A stretch of DNA of 55,094 nt, taken from positions 1 through 55,094 of the forward strand of contig NZ_DASQNA010000019.1 of assembly GCF_035645195.1 (NCBI RefSeq), read 5' to 3'. Under the pieces are notes generated by a model. The model did not search any database. It was not told where the DNA came from and worked only from the letters and a program-made list of their open reading frames with translations. This DNA comes from Paenibacillus sp. (lineage in GTDB: Bacteria > Bacillota > Bacilli > Paenibacillales > YIM-B00363). Below are positions 1 through 8,580 of this stretch, one piece after another; within the stretch, counting starts at the first letter, position 1, and the number at the start of each line of letters is the position of its first letter. The translations under genes and the position numbers were made by a program.

Positions 1-80
1 TTTACTCACTTCTCGAATGGACTCGAACCTGGCTTGCTTATCCAACTTCCCTCCCCATGTAGATTTGGATTGAGCTTTTT
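1..80 (-). CDS. IS3-family transposase OrfB, 5' fragment reached by -1 frameshift
   Basis: After the A6G slippery run on the minus strand the -1 frame reads KKAQSKSTWGGKLDKQ and continues through ARFESIREVSK without a stop to the window edge. This is the typical junction of the OrfA-OrfB fusion in IS3 elements. The DDE catalytic domain would lie outside the window, so intactness cannot be judged. Confidence 0.7.
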
Positions 81-344
81 TAGGTACTCAACCTGCGCTT
101 TCAAGTGTGCATTTTCTTCCTCTACACTGCTGAAGTGCTTCCTTGTCCAACGTCCACGGTAGTCCTCGAAGCTTTCCCCACTTTGTGTTTTACGCACCCA
201 GTTCAAGATCTGGCTTTCACTCATAATCCCCAGTTTCTCCATGATCTTAGAGTATGGCCAATTCTCCTCAACACGAAGACGAACTGCTTCAGCCTTGGTC
301 TCTTCAGAATACTGGGTGAACTTTTGCCCTTTCTTTGGCGGCAT
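6..344 (-). CDS. IS3-family transposase OrfA (helix-turn-helix protein)
   Basis: Protein of 112 aa from an ATG at 344 with GGAGGGG seven bases upstream; an upstream in-frame ATG at 413 has no such site. It has the OrfA plan: an N-terminal homeodomain-like helix-turn-helix (residues about 10-55, with YSEETKAEAVRLR and SESQILNWV) and then a short leucine-zipper-like coiled coil (EEENAHLKAQVEYLKKL). It binds the IS ends and supports transposition. Near codon 88 the message contains the slippery heptamer A AAA AAG (75-81). The zero frame then ends after about 25 residues, while the -1 frame stays open into OrfB. Family assignment is strong; the exact IS group is not determined. Confidence 0.85.
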   Translation of the reverse strand: MPPKKGQKFTQYSEETKAEAVRLRVEENWPYSKIMEKLGIMSESQILNWVRKTQSGESFEDYRGRWTRKHFSSVEEENAHLKAQVEYLKKLNPNLHGEGSWISKPGSSPFEK

Positions 345-424
345 AGAAAAATCCCCTCCGGTCAACAGTGTTTCATCCATGATACCATGGACTCTTTTTT
401 CACTGTCTACCATGAGGGGATAAT

Positions 425-456
425 ACCAACCATATGCTTATGGTTGGTGCTTTTTT
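425..456 (+). terminator. Rho-independent terminator beside the IS end
   Basis: Perfect 10-bp inverted repeat (ACCAACCATA / TATGGTTGGT, loop TGCT) followed by GC and six T. It faces rightward, so it would stop transcription arriving from the IS side before it reaches the ABC operon. It may be the old terminator of a gene now separated from it by the insertion. Confidence 0.85.
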
Positions 457-478
457 CTTACGCCTGGTCATGCGGCAC

Positions 479-515
479 CTTAAGAATGTGCAACCGCTTT
501 CTTAGGAATGAGCAA
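479..515 (+). promoter_or_regulatory. Direct repeat, candidate binding site for the AraC-type response regulator
   Basis: CTTAAGAATGTGCAA (479-493) and CTTAGGAATGAGCAA (501-515) match at 13 of 15 positions with a 22-bp period, about two helical turns. Tandem sites on one DNA face are typical of AraC-type regulators such as the one encoded at 8568. Assignment to that regulator is inference. Confidence 0.45.
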
Positions 516-528
516 TATCGAAACCGGA

Positions 529-542
529 TTAAAGCGTTTACA
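529..542 (+). promoter_or_regulatory. cre-like site (CcpA) before the ABC operon
   Basis: TTAAAGCGTTTACA matches the cre consensus TGWNANCGNTNWCA at 13 of 14 positions (only position 2 differs). It lies 35 bp before the start codon of the first permease gene, so it could give carbon catabolite control. A LacI-type regulator site is an alternative. Confidence 0.5.
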
Positions 543-577
543 ATTTCATTACAAGCAACGCAAAGGAGGGACCCCAT

Positions 578-1579
578 GTGAAACCGCAAAAAAGAGCGTT
601 GGCGACGATAAATTCCGCCGAAGGGACGTTGAGTGCGTCTCGTTCCTCATTGTTTTGGAAGCGCCTTAAGAATCAAAAGTATTACCAGCTCTTCGTCATC
701 TTAGGCATGCTGTTTCTGCTGATCTTCGCGTACACGCCGATGTTCGGAATTATAATGGCCTTCAAAAGATACAGCATCGTCGACGGGATTTCAGGCATTT
801 TCACGACACCCTGGGTAGGTTTTCAACATTTCAATGAGTTCTTCAACGACTACAAATTTGCGCAGCTGGTCGAAAACACATTGGCAATTAGCTTTCTAAA
901 AATCTTGTTCGCGTTCCCGATTCCGATTTTGTTCGCGATCATGCTAAATGAGGTCCGGCACGCGTTCTTCAAACGTTTCGTACAGACGGTCAGCTATTTT
1001 CCGCATTTCATCTCGTGGGTCGTGGTGTCCGGTCTCGTCTTTGTGTTTCTGTCCAACGAAGAGGGCATCGCCAATCACTTTCTGATGCAGCTGGGGTTCA
1101 TTACTAAGCCGATCCCGTTCCTCACGTCGGCGGACCATTTCTGGGGACTTGCGGTCGGTACGGCGGTGTGGAAGGAGGCGGGGTGGTGGACGATCATCTT
1201 CCTTGCCGCGATCGCCGGGATCGATCCCTCGTTGTATGAAGCGGCGCAGATCGACGGCGCCGGGCGATTGTCGCGCATCTGGAACATTACGCTGCCCGGG
1301 ATGAAGAGCGCCATCGTGACCGTCTTGATTCTGTCGATCGGGAGCTTGCTGGGCGGCGGCTTGGTCGGCTCGAATTTCGAACAGTCCTTCCTGCTCGGAA
1401 ATCCGATCAACAGCGACAAGTCGGAAATTATTCAGACGTACGCGTTCAAGGTCGGTCTCGCCGAAGGGCGTGTCGCCTACGCGGCCGCCGTGGACCTGAT
1501 TCAAGCGGTCATCTCGGTGATGCTGATCTTCGGAAGCAACTACATCGCGAAGCGAGTCGCGAAGACGAGTCTGTTTTAG
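578..1579 (+). CDS. Carbohydrate ABC transporter permease, LplB type
   Basis: Membrane component of a sugar importer (333 aa). The GTG start at 578 has AAGGAGGG seven bases upstream. A hydrophilic N-terminus of about 35 residues precedes a first membrane segment (YQLFVILGMLFLLIFAYTP). The ABC-ATPase contact (EAA) loop near residues 220-240 reads YEAAQIDGAGRLSRIWNITLPG, as in LplB/UgpA permeases. It pairs with the permease that starts 16 bp downstream and with the binding lipoprotein at 2571. No ATPase gene is present here. In Bacillales such importers usually share an MsmX-type ATPase encoded elsewhere. Substrate is unknown; the GH95 gene in the same unit suggests a fucosylated or related oligosaccharide. 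Confidence 0.92.
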   Translation: MKPQKRALATINSAEGTLSASRSSLFWKRLKNQKYYQLFVILGMLFLLIFAYTPMFGIIMAFKRYSIVDGISGIFTTPWVGFQHFNEFFNDYKFAQLVENTLAISFLKILFAFPIPILFAIMLNEVRHAFFKRFVQTVSYFPHFISWVVVSGLVFVFLSNEEGIANHFLMQLGFITKPIPFLTSADHFWGLAVGTAVWKEAGWWTIIFLAAIAGIDPSLYEAAQIDGAGRLSRIWNITLPGMKSAIVTVLILSIGSLLGGGLVGSNFEQSFLLGNPINSDKSEIIQTYAFKVGLAEGRVAYAAAVDLIQAVISVMLIFGSNYIAKRVAKTSLF

Positions 1580-1595
1580 GAAAGGAGGCGAGCGT

Positions 1596-2486
1596 GTGCT
1601 GACTCTAAAGCGTAGAAGTCTAGAAGACCACGTCGTCGATAGCGTCAATTACGTGTTGCTGTTCTTCATTATGTTGATTACGCTCTACCCTTTCTATTAC
1701 GTGCTCGTCATTTCGTTCAATAACGGCGTAGATACGATGATGGGCGGAGTATATGTCTGGCCGAGAGAATTTACCATCGTCAATTACACGACCTTCTTTT
1801 CGGATCCTAAATGGGTGACTTCGTTCGGCGTATCCGCCTTGCGAACCATTGTCGGAACGCTCCTCGGCGTCTTGTTTACGTGTATGACGGCCTACGGTCT
1901 AGCCTACAAGGATTTGATGTTCAAGAGATTTTATTTCCCGATGGTCATCTTCGCGATGTATTTCTCCGGCGGATTGATTCCGTACTATGTCGTCCTGAAA
2001 TCGCTGGGATTGTTGAATTCGTTCGCCGTCTATGTCATTCCATCGATGCTGAACACGTTTTTCCTGCTCATCGCCATTTCGTTCTTTCGGGACATCCCGA
2101 GCGAGCTGGAGGAGTCGGCGAAGGTGGACGGAGCGAACGAGCTGACGATTTTCCTGAAAATTATCATTCCGATTTCGATGCCGCTGGTCGCGACGATGGC
2201 GCTGTTCCTCGGCGTCGGCCAATGGAATTCTTGGTTGGACTCCGCCTATTTCGTGCAAGATGATCGCTTGCGGACGCTAACCTACCGGATGATCGAAATT
2301 ATTAATCAGAGCACGGCTCCGACGGAGCAGCAAGGCGCGCTGTACTCGGGTCAGGCGTCCGACGTCACCAGTTTCTCTCTGCAAGTAACCGCAATGGTCG
2401 TCGCCACGGTGCCGGTCATGTGCGTGTACCCGTTCCTGCAGAAATATTTCGTGAAGGGCATTATGCTCGGTTCCGTGAAGGGATAA
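1596..2486 (+). CDS. Carbohydrate ABC transporter permease, YtcP/LplC type
   Basis: Second membrane subunit of the same importer (296 aa). GTG start at 1596 with AAAGGAGG upstream. The first membrane helix is near residues 15-35 (NYVLLFFIMLITLYPFYYV). The EAA loop reads EESAKVDGANELTIFLKIIIP, and the C-terminus ends in the family signature YFVKGIMLGSVKG. The gap to the upstream permease is 16 bp, which indicates co-translation. Family and role are clear; the substrate is inferred only from neighbours. Confidence 0.92.
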   Translation: MLTLKRRSLEDHVVDSVNYVLLFFIMLITLYPFYYVLVISFNNGVDTMMGGVYVWPREFTIVNYTTFFSDPKWVTSFGVSALRTIVGTLLGVLFTCMTAYGLAYKDLMFKRFYFPMVIFAMYFSGGLIPYYVVLKSLGLLNSFAVYVIPSMLNTFFLLIAISFFRDIPSELEESAKVDGANELTIFLKIIIPISMPLVATMALFLGVGQWNSWLDSAYFVQDDRLRTLTYRMIEIINQSTAPTEQQGALYSGQASDVTSFSLQVTAMVVATVPVMCVYPFLQKYFVKGIMLGSVKG

Positions 2487-2517
2487 CGCACCCGGTCGGA
2501 AAAATTGGAAATATATT

Positions 2518-2530
2518 AAGGCTTCGCCTT
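2518..2530 (+). other. Small hairpin between permease and binding-protein genes
   Basis: AAGGC-TTC-GCCTT in an AT-rich stretch without a T run. It is a weak element, possibly an RNA-processing or stabilising hairpin that raises binding-protein mRNA over permease mRNA. Confidence 0.3.
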
Positions 2531-2570
2531 GATATAAAATGGAGTTCATAGATTAGGGGAGGTTGTCTTC

Positions 2571-4145
2571 ATGACAGCGGTAAAGAGGAAAGTCAGCCTG
2601 TTGGTAATAGCGGCATTGGTTATGTCGCTGCTTGCGGCTTGCAGCGGCGGCGCCGGCGGATCGCAAGGCGGCGAAGCCGCACCTGCGAACGAGACGGAGG
2701 CGCAGGAAGCTCCTAAGGCATCCGAAGGCGAAACCGCCGAAGTCGTGGAGCTCGACATGTTCGTCAACCATCCGTGGTGGCCGTTGAAGGATTGGTCCGG
2801 TTCCGTGCCGGAGGAAATTACGAAGCGCACCGGCGTGAAGCTCAACATTACGGTGGCGGCGGACGAACAGCAGCTTCCGCTCATGATCGCTTCCGGCGAC
2901 TTGCCGGACCTGATCTTCACGGCAAGCGACATCGAGCGACTGTCGAATCCGAAACTTACGTATGCATGGGATGAATTGATCGAGCAGTACGCGCCCGGCT
3001 TCCAGCCGCCGCAAAATTTGGTCGGCGTCAACACGGCGCCGGACGGCAAATTTTACACGCTTCGCAATAACTTCTCTACGCAACAGGAATGGGAGGCCAA
3101 TCAGGCCGCGCTGCCGAACGGGGGAGGAATCGCGGTTCGGAAAGACATTCTGGAGGCATTGGGCAATCCCCCGCTGAATACGCTTCAAGATCTTGAAAGC
3201 GTATTCGCGCAGGTGAAGCAGAAATACCCGGATCTCGTTCCGTTGGTATCGGATAAAAACTGGATCGGAGGCTATTTCGCTCCCCAATTCGGCGTCGTCG
3301 GCAAGTGGTACGAGGACGACGGCAACATCATCCACTATTTGCGGCAGCCGGAAACACTTGAGTTCTACAAATTTATGAACCGCATGTACCGAGAAGGGTA
3401 TATGATCGCGGACAACTGGACGTTCAAGGACGACAAGGTCGACGACGAATTCGCGTTAAGCGGGAAAGCGTTCGCGATCGAGCATGTCGTGCGAGTCGCC
3501 GACGAGCTGAACGCGGCGCTCGAAAGCCAAGGCGCGGACTACTCATTCCAGATGATCACGCCGGAAGGCGACAACCCGCGTATTTATAACACTGGGATTG
3601 GCTGGTCCGGCGTATTTATTACGAAGAAGAACAAAGATCCGGAAGCGTCGATCAAATTTATGGAATTCATGTTCTCCGACGAAGGTCAGCGTCTCGGCAT
3701 GTGGGGCGTCGAAGGGAAGGATTGGACGCTTCACGCGGAAGGGTACCCCGAATTCCAATACGATCGAAGCAACGCCGATCTGATGAACCAAGAAGGCCAC
3801 AACTGGTGGGGCTTGCTCTCCGCCAGCGCGGTGACGGAAGGTCTCGGAAATTACATTCCCGGAAAGCAGTTGACAACGGCAGCCGCATTCCTGAAGAAAC
3901 ATACCGAATATAAGCCGGAGCTCGGGCTTCTGGTGACGGAGCCGGATTCGGAGGAGAAGGCGATCGAGACGAAGCTGGAAGACATGATTACGAACGAGCG
4001 CGTGAAAGTGTACTTGGCGCAGTCTGAAGAAGAGGCCGTTCAAGCGTATAACAGCATGTTGGAATTGGCGGAGCGGATCGGCATGAGCAAGCTGGAAGGC
4101 TGGGCGAACGAGAAGTATGCCACGGTGAAGGACTACTTCAAGTAA
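2571..4145 (+). CDS. Extracellular solute-binding lipoprotein of an ABC sugar importer
   Basis: A 524-aa family-1-type solute-binding protein anchored to the outer face of the membrane. The signal peptide ends in the lipobox LLAAC with Cys24 as the predicted lipidated residue, followed by a Gly/Ala/Glu-rich linker of about 35 residues. The body resembles the LplA/YtcQ group. The start ATG follows GGGGAGG at a good distance. It captures the substrate for the permeases at 578 and 1596. The following GH95 gene is 73 bp downstream, separated by a hairpin but probably in the same unit. Confidence 0.93.
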   Translation: MTAVKRKVSLLVIAALVMSLLAACSGGAGGSQGGEAAPANETEAQEAPKASEGETAEVVELDMFVNHPWWPLKDWSGSVPEEITKRTGVKLNITVAADEQQLPLMIASGDLPDLIFTASDIERLSNPKLTYAWDELIEQYAPGFQPPQNLVGVNTAPDGKFYTLRNNFSTQQEWEANQAALPNGGGIAVRKDILEALGNPPLNTLQDLESVFAQVKQKYPDLVPLVSDKNWIGGYFAPQFGVVGKWYEDDGNIIHYLRQPETLEFYKFMNRMYREGYMIADNWTFKDDKVDDEFALSGKAFAIEHVVRVADELNAALESQGADYSFQMITPEGDNPRIYNTGIGWSGVFITKKNKDPEASIKFMEFMFSDEGQRLGMWGVEGKDWTLHAEGYPEFQYDRSNADLMNQEGHNWWGLLSASAVTEGLGNYIPGKQLTTAAAFLKKHTEYKPELGLLVTEPDSEEKAIETKLEDMITNERVKVYLAQSEEEAVQAYNSMLELAERIGMSKLEGWANEKYATVKDYFK

Positions 4146-4168
4146 GCCTGAATCAGTCACATTCCGAT

Positions 4169-4200
4169 AGGGGTAGAGCGGTTCTTTAGCTTTACCCCTT
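4169..4200 (+). other. Hairpin between binding-protein and GH95 genes
   Basis: AGGGGTAGAGC pairs with GCTTTACCCCTT across a short loop. No clear T run follows, so partial attenuation or 3'-end stabilisation is more likely than full termination. Confidence 0.45.
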
Positions 4201-4218
4201 CGAATATTGGAGGTATCT

Positions 4219-6588
4219 ATGAAAACAAGCAACGACCTAACGCTCTGGTATGAACGTCCGGCGGGGGAGTGGCTGGAGGCGCTGCCGGTCGGCAACGGAA
4301 GGCTCGGCGGCATGGTGTTCGGCGGCACGGAGCTCGAGCGGATTCAACTGAACGAGGAGACGCTCTGGTCCGGCTTCCCGCGGGACACGAATCAATACGA
4401 TGCATATCGGCATCTGGACCGCGTCCGAGCGCTCGTCGAACAAGGCCGATATGCGGAAGCCGAGAACATGGTCAATGCGACGCTGCTCGGTCCGTGGAAT
4501 GAGTCGTATTTGCCGATGGGCGATTTGCATATTAAGCAGCTCGGCCTAACCGGGACGCCCGAACGGTACGTTCGCGACCTCAACCTAGATACGGCGATCG
4601 CGACCACCTCTTTCGCGGATGGCGGGACCCGCTACACCAGAGAGGTGTTCGTAAGCGCGCCGGAGCAGGTGATGGCGATCCGGATCGCATCCGATCAGCC
4701 GGACTGGGTATCGATCTCCGCGTCGCTTGGCAGCCCGCTGAGGTGCAATGTCACGGGGACCGGCGCCGAGTTGGCGTTGTCGGGGCAATGCCCGAGCCAT
4801 GTGGAGCCGAATTACGTGAATCATCCGAATCCGATTTTGTACGAAGAGGACCGCGGCATCCGGTTCGAGGCTCGGCTCCGCGCGGTGAGCGACGGGGGAA
4901 CGATTAAGGTTACGGACGCCGGGGAGCTCGTCATTACCGGAGCGAATGCGGTGACGCTGCTGCTTGCTGCAGCGACCAGCTTCGACGGCTACGACAAGGA
5001 CCCTGCGCGAACGAATAAAAATCTGACGGAGGAAAACAGAATCCGTTTGGATGCCGCCGCTTCTCTGTCTTATGAAGCGCTGCGGTCGAGGCATGTGCAG
5101 GAGCATCGGCAATTGTTCCGCCGCGTGGATCTCCGTCTAGGTCTGGCCGAAGCGGAGACGATCGACCTTCCGACCGACCGAAGGCTGGAACGCCTCCGCG
5201 GCGGCGCGGAGGACCCGCAGCTCGCTGCGTTGTTTTACCAATTCGGCCGATATTTGCTCATCGCCTGCTCTCGTCCGGGGACGCAGCCGGCGAACCTGCA
5301 AGGGATTTGGAACGAGGACGTTCGCCCGCCGTGGAGCAGCAATTACACGACGAATATTAACGCGGAGATGAATTATTGGCTTGCGGAGACGGGAAACTTG
5401 AGCGATTGTCATGAGCCGTTGTTCGATATGATCGACGATCTCCGGACGACCGGCCGAAGGACGGCGATGATCCACTATAACTGCCGCGGGTGGACGGCGC
5501 ACCATAACGTGGACTTGTGGCGGTCCCCTACGCCCGTGAACGGGGACGCCCTGTGGGCGTTCTGGCCGATGGGCGGGGCATGGCTGGTCAGCCACCTCTG
5601 GGAGCGATACGAGTTCGCGAAGGATGAGGCGTTCCTTGCGCGAAGAGCGTATCCGGCGATGAAAGAAGCCGCGTTGTTTTGCCTCGATTGGCTGGTGGAG
5701 GACGGCGACGGGTATCTGGTGACGAATCCGTCGACATCTCCGGAAAACCGCTTCATCGCGCCGGATGGCAGCAAAAGCAGCGTCACTAAAGCTTCGACGA
5801 TGGATATGACGATCATTCGGGAGCTGTTCGAGCGCTGCATCGAAGCGGCGTCGCTGCTGGGCGTGGACGGCGACCTGTCGGAGGCGTGGGCGGCGGCCCT
5901 CAAGAAGCTGTATCCGTACCGGGTCGGCCGATACGGACAGCTTCAGGAATGGAATGAAGATTTCGACGAGGTGGAGCCGGGGCATCGCCATCTCTCTCAC
6001 TTGTACGGCGTATACCCCGGAAACCTAATCACGCAAAACCGCAACCGGGAGCTCCTGGAAGCTGCCCGGGCATCGCTGGAGCGGCGTCTTGCGCACGGCA
6101 GCGGCCATACGGGGTGGAGCTGCGCGTGGGTCATCAATTTGTGGGCGCGGCTGCAAGACGGGGAACAGGCTCATGCCTACGTGCGCACCTTGCTCGAGAA
6201 GTCGACGTTTCCGAACTTATTCGACGCCCATCCGCCGTTCCAAATCGACGGCAATTTCGGGGGCGCCGCCGGCATCGCGGAGATGCTGCTGCAGAGCCAC
6301 GACGGCTTCCTGCATTTCCTTCCCGCGCTGCCGAAGGCCTGGGACGAAGGAACGGTCAAAGGGTTCAGGGCGCGGGGCGGCTACGAGGTACAGCTCGAGT
6401 GGAAACGGGGCCGGCTCACGCAAGCGGTCGTCGTTCCGACACGTACGGGGGTGTGCCGGCTTAAGGCGCCGTCCCCGGTCAAGGTGTTCTGCGAAGGACA
6501 GGACATCGAGACTAAGCTGGTCGGAGATTCCGTTCTCGAATTCCACGTCGACGCTTCCAAAACCTATGTCATTACGGCAATGGAATAA
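4219..6588 (+). CDS. GH95 family glycosidase (alpha-L-fucosidase/alpha-L-galactosidase type)
   Basis: A 789-aa glycoside hydrolase of family 95, an inverting family that removes terminal alpha-1,2-L-fucose or alpha-L-galactose. The ATG at 4219 has GGAGG five bases upstream; a TTG at 4207 is in frame but lacks a site. Family landmarks in order: [29 protein letters not shown], then [20 protein letters not shown] followed by NYW. The two Asn of the NIN segment correspond to the catalytic-water Asn residues. [10 protein letters not shown] contains the likely acid Glu, and FQIDGNFGG contains the conserved Asp. There is no signal peptide, so it acts in the cytoplasm on imported oligosaccharides. 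It is the only GH95 gene here and links the upstream importer to fucose- or galactose-containing glycans. Exact specificity cannot be read from sequence. Confidence 0.92.
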   Translation: MKTSNDLTLWYERPAGEWLEALPVGNGRLGGMVFGGTELERIQLNEETLWSGFPRDTNQYDAYRHLDRVRALVEQGRYAEAENMVNATLLGPWNESYLPMGDLHIKQLGLTGTPERYVRDLNLDTAIATTSFADGGTRYTREVFVSAPEQVMAIRIASDQPDWVSISASLGSPLRCNVTGTGAELALSGQCPSHVEPNYVNHPNPILYEEDRGIRFEARLRAVSDGGTIKVTDAGELVITGANAVTLLLAAATSFDGYDKDPARTNKNLTEENRIRLDAAASLSYEALRSRHVQEHRQLFRRVDLRLGLAEAETIDLPTDRRLERLRGGAEDPQLAALFYQFGRYLLIACSRPGTQPANLQGIWNEDVRPPWSSNYTTNINAEMNYWLAETGNLSDCHEPLFDMIDDLRTTGRRTAMIHYNCRGWTAHHNVDLWRSPTPVNGDALWAFWPMGGAWLVSHLWERYEFAKDEAFLARRAYPAMKEAALFCLDWLVEDGDGYLVTNPSTSPENRFIAPDGSKSSVTKASTMDMTIIRELFERCIEAASLLGVDGDLSEAWAAALKKLYPYRVGRYGQLQEWNEDFDEVEPGHRHLSHLYGVYPGNLITQNRNRELLEAARASLERRLAHGSGHTGWSCAWVINLWARLQDGEQAHAYVRTLLEKSTFPNLFDAHPPFQIDGNFGGAAGIAEMLLQSHDGFLHFLPALPKAWDEGTVKGFRARGGYEVQLEWKRGRLTQAVVVPTRTGVCRLKAPSPVKVFCEGQDIETKLVGDSVLEFHVDASKTYVITAME

Positions 6589-6593
6589 TCCAA

Positions 6594-6617
6594 GAAGGGG
6601 TGCTTCGGCACCCCTTC
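6594..6617 (+). terminator. Stable UUCG hairpin after GH95 gene
   Basis: Perfect 10-bp stem GAAGGGGTGC / GCACCCCTTC with a TTCG tetraloop starting 5 bp after the stop codon. It lacks a downstream T run, so it may act as a weak terminator or as a 3' stabiliser. Confidence 0.55.
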
Positions 6618-6655
6618 CCGCGGCTTATGCATCAATTCCCGGTTGTACCAACGCT

Positions 6656-6669
6656 TGTAAACGCTTAAA
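6656..6669 (+). promoter_or_regulatory. cre-like site before the histidine kinase gene
   Basis: TGTAAACGCTTAAA matches the cre consensus at 13 of 14 positions (position 13 differs). It lies in the 190-bp gap between the GH95 and kinase genes, where a separate promoter for the two-component pair would be expected. I do not see a convincing -35/-10 pair. Confidence 0.4.
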
Positions 6670-6780
6670 CTTTCTTTATCGATATAGAATTTATAAAAAC
6701 TTCCGCTTCACCGCGGTCGCTCATCCTTGCATGTACTTCGAGAGAAGTTTTTCTTATCAACCGTAAAGAAGTGATGGACC

Positions 6781-8580
6781 TTGGAAGGGCGCATTGGGCT
6801 TATCGAGACCATGATCGAGAAGGCGAAAAGCATCGGCATCGCGAAGAAAATGATTATCGGCTATCTTTTTGTGATCGTTATGCCGATTTTGATATTCGGA
6901 TGGATTTTATATAGTCAATTCTACCAGAGCGTTACGGACGATTACGTAGAAAGCCGGCAGCAGCTGCTTGAGCAGGCGCACACGAATTTCCAGGTGAACC
7001 TGGCTCAAGCCGAATCCACGTACGAGCTCGTTCAGTTCAACACCAACATCGTGGAATATTTGAGCGGCATTTACCGAACGGAATCGGAGCAAGTGTACGC
7101 TTACTTGAAATATATCAATCCCCTGCTGGCTTATATGAAGCTCGGAAACCCGTACATCGAGCACATTAACCTATATATCTTACAATCGGGGGTCATGGCC
7201 ACCCATAACATCCTTCGGATCGAGGCGCTGCCCGACAGATCTGTCGAAGCGCTGCTATCGGCGGGCAAAGGGGTATGGAAGTTGGAGAAAGATCCCGCCG
7301 GCTCCATGCCGAACATGATTTATTATCAAGCGATCTATAACAAAGGGTATTCGAAGCGGCTGGGCATCCTGGAAGTTTCGTTAAAAAAGGACACCTTGCA
7401 GCAGTTCTTCGATGCGCTCGGAGTAAACGAAGGCGCCGAGTTTGTACTAACCGGAAACCGATCCGAGATGATCTACCATACGAGTTTGACCGGTCTGACG
7501 GATGACGAACTAGCTGACGTCATGGAGCGGGCGGCATCCGGAAACAGTCGATATTTCAATCTCGCGCAGCCGAACGTTATCGTCAATTCGATCCGGATCG
7601 AGGGGTTAGGCGTTCAATTGTATTGGCTGGCGAAGGATCCGAAGTTTTTCAGCGGCCTCTCCCAGAAACAATATACGTTAATCGCGCTCATCGTCGTACT
7701 CCTAGTTATTCTTTCTTGGATTTATTACATGGTAGCCTCGTCGCTAACGAAACGCGTCCTCCACCTCGCAAGACATATGCGGAAGGTGGACAGCGACAAT
7801 TTAACGCTGTACACCGGCAGGCAGGATCGGGACGAGATCGGGATGCTGGCGGGGTCGTTCAATGCGTTGCTGGAGAGGATCAACGAATTGGTCAATAACG
7901 TACATCGGGCCGAGCTTCACCGCAAGGAGGCGGCCTACTTGGTTCTGCAGGCGCAGATTAAACCCCATTTCCTATACAACACGTTGGAATCCATTCGAAT
8001 GATGGCCGAGATCAAAGGGGATACGGATATCTCCGAGATTTGCTACGCGTTCGGCAAATTCATGAGGTACAGCCTGTCCTCCCACAACATGGAGACTTCG
8101 TTGGGCGAGGAACTGGAAAATATCGAGCACTTCATAAAAATACACAAATTGCGGCTGGGGGATAGGTTCGCGGTAGACGTCGAAACGGATCCGGGCATCG
8201 AGTCGTTCAGGTGCCCAAGGTTTATCCTGCAGCCGATCGTGGAAAACGCCGTCGTGCACGGGATTTCGAAAATTCGGGGACAAGGACTGCTGACGATTCG
8301 GATTCGCGACCGAGGCGAAGCGGTGGAGGTCGCGGTGTCCGATAACGGACGCGGCGTTCCCGAGGCGCGGCTCGCGACGATTCATGCGATGCTTCAGAAC
8401 AAGACCGACATTCGCGATTTCCAGTCGGAGAGCGGCGGTCACGGCCTTTACAATATTAATCAAAGAATTAAGACGTACTATGGGGGCGACTCCGAATTGC
8501 AGATTTACAACGAAACCGGCGGCGGCACGACATGCTTATTGAAGCTTGCGAAGGGGGATGCATCCATATGCTCCGCGTAA
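6781..8580 (+). CDS. Sensor histidine kinase, YesM type
   Basis: A 599-aa membrane sensor kinase. Membrane segment 1 (about residues 22-42) and segment 2 (about 298-320, LIALIVVLLVILSWIYYMV) flank an extracellular Cache-like sensing region. A HAMP linker follows, then the phosphoacceptor motif KPHFLYNTLE with His396, and an ATPase domain with VENAVVHG, SDNGRGVPE and GGHGLYN. The TTG start at 6781 is uncertain: upstream pairing is weak, and an ATG at 6811 is the alternative. The next gene overlaps its 3' end by 13 bp and encodes the partner regulator. It probably senses the sugar handled by the upstream importer. Confidence 0.92.
   Translation: MEGRIGLIETMIEKAKSIGIAKKMIIGYLFVIVMPILIFGWILYSQFYQSVTDDYVESRQQLLEQAHTNFQVNLAQAESTYELVQFNTNIVEYLSGIYRTESEQVYAYLKYINPLLAYMKLGNPYIEHINLYILQSGVMATHNILRIEALPDRSVEALLSAGKGVWKLEKDPAGSMPNMIYYQAIYNKGYSKRLGILEVSLKKDTLQQFFDALGVNEGAEFVLTGNRSEMIYHTSLTGLTDDELADVMERAASGNSRYFNLAQPNVIVNSIRIEGLGVQLYWLAKDPKFFSGLSQKQYTLIALIVVLLVILSWIYYMVASSLTKRVLHLARHMRKVDSDNLTLYTGRQDRDEIGMLAGSFNALLERINELVNNVHRAELHRKEAAYLVLQAQIKPHFLYNTLESIRMMAEIKGDTDISEICYAFGKFMRYSLSSHNMETSLGEELENIEHFIKIHKLRLGDRFAVDVETDPGIESFRCPRFILQPIVENAVVHGISKIRGQGLLTIRIRDRGEAVEVAVSDNGRGVPEARLATIHAMLQNKTDIRDFQSESGGHGLYNINQRIKTYYGGDSELQIYNETGGGTTCLLKLAKGDASICSA

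Larger units (their letters stand above)
1..412 (-). mobile_element. IS3-family insertion sequence, one end, truncated by window edge
   Basis: The minus strand carries an IS3-type orfA followed, by programmed -1 frameshift, by the start of orfB that runs off the window. The outer boundary on the right is not certain. A sequence beginning TGGTAGACAGT on the minus strand (end near 412) has the usual TG terminus of IS3 ends, but the other end is outside the window, so neither the inverted repeat nor a target duplication can be checked. The element sits about 165 bp before the first ABC permease gene. Confidence 0.75.

Noticed and set aside
105-581. 158-codon + strand frame across the IS end
   Set aside because: It runs antisense to the transposase and through the terminator hairpin at 425-456; no ribosome site and no family resemblance.
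5137-6000. Long antisense frame inside the GH95 gene
   Set aside because: Arg/Pro/His-rich composition and no recognisable domain; explained by GC-rich third positions of the GH95 gene.
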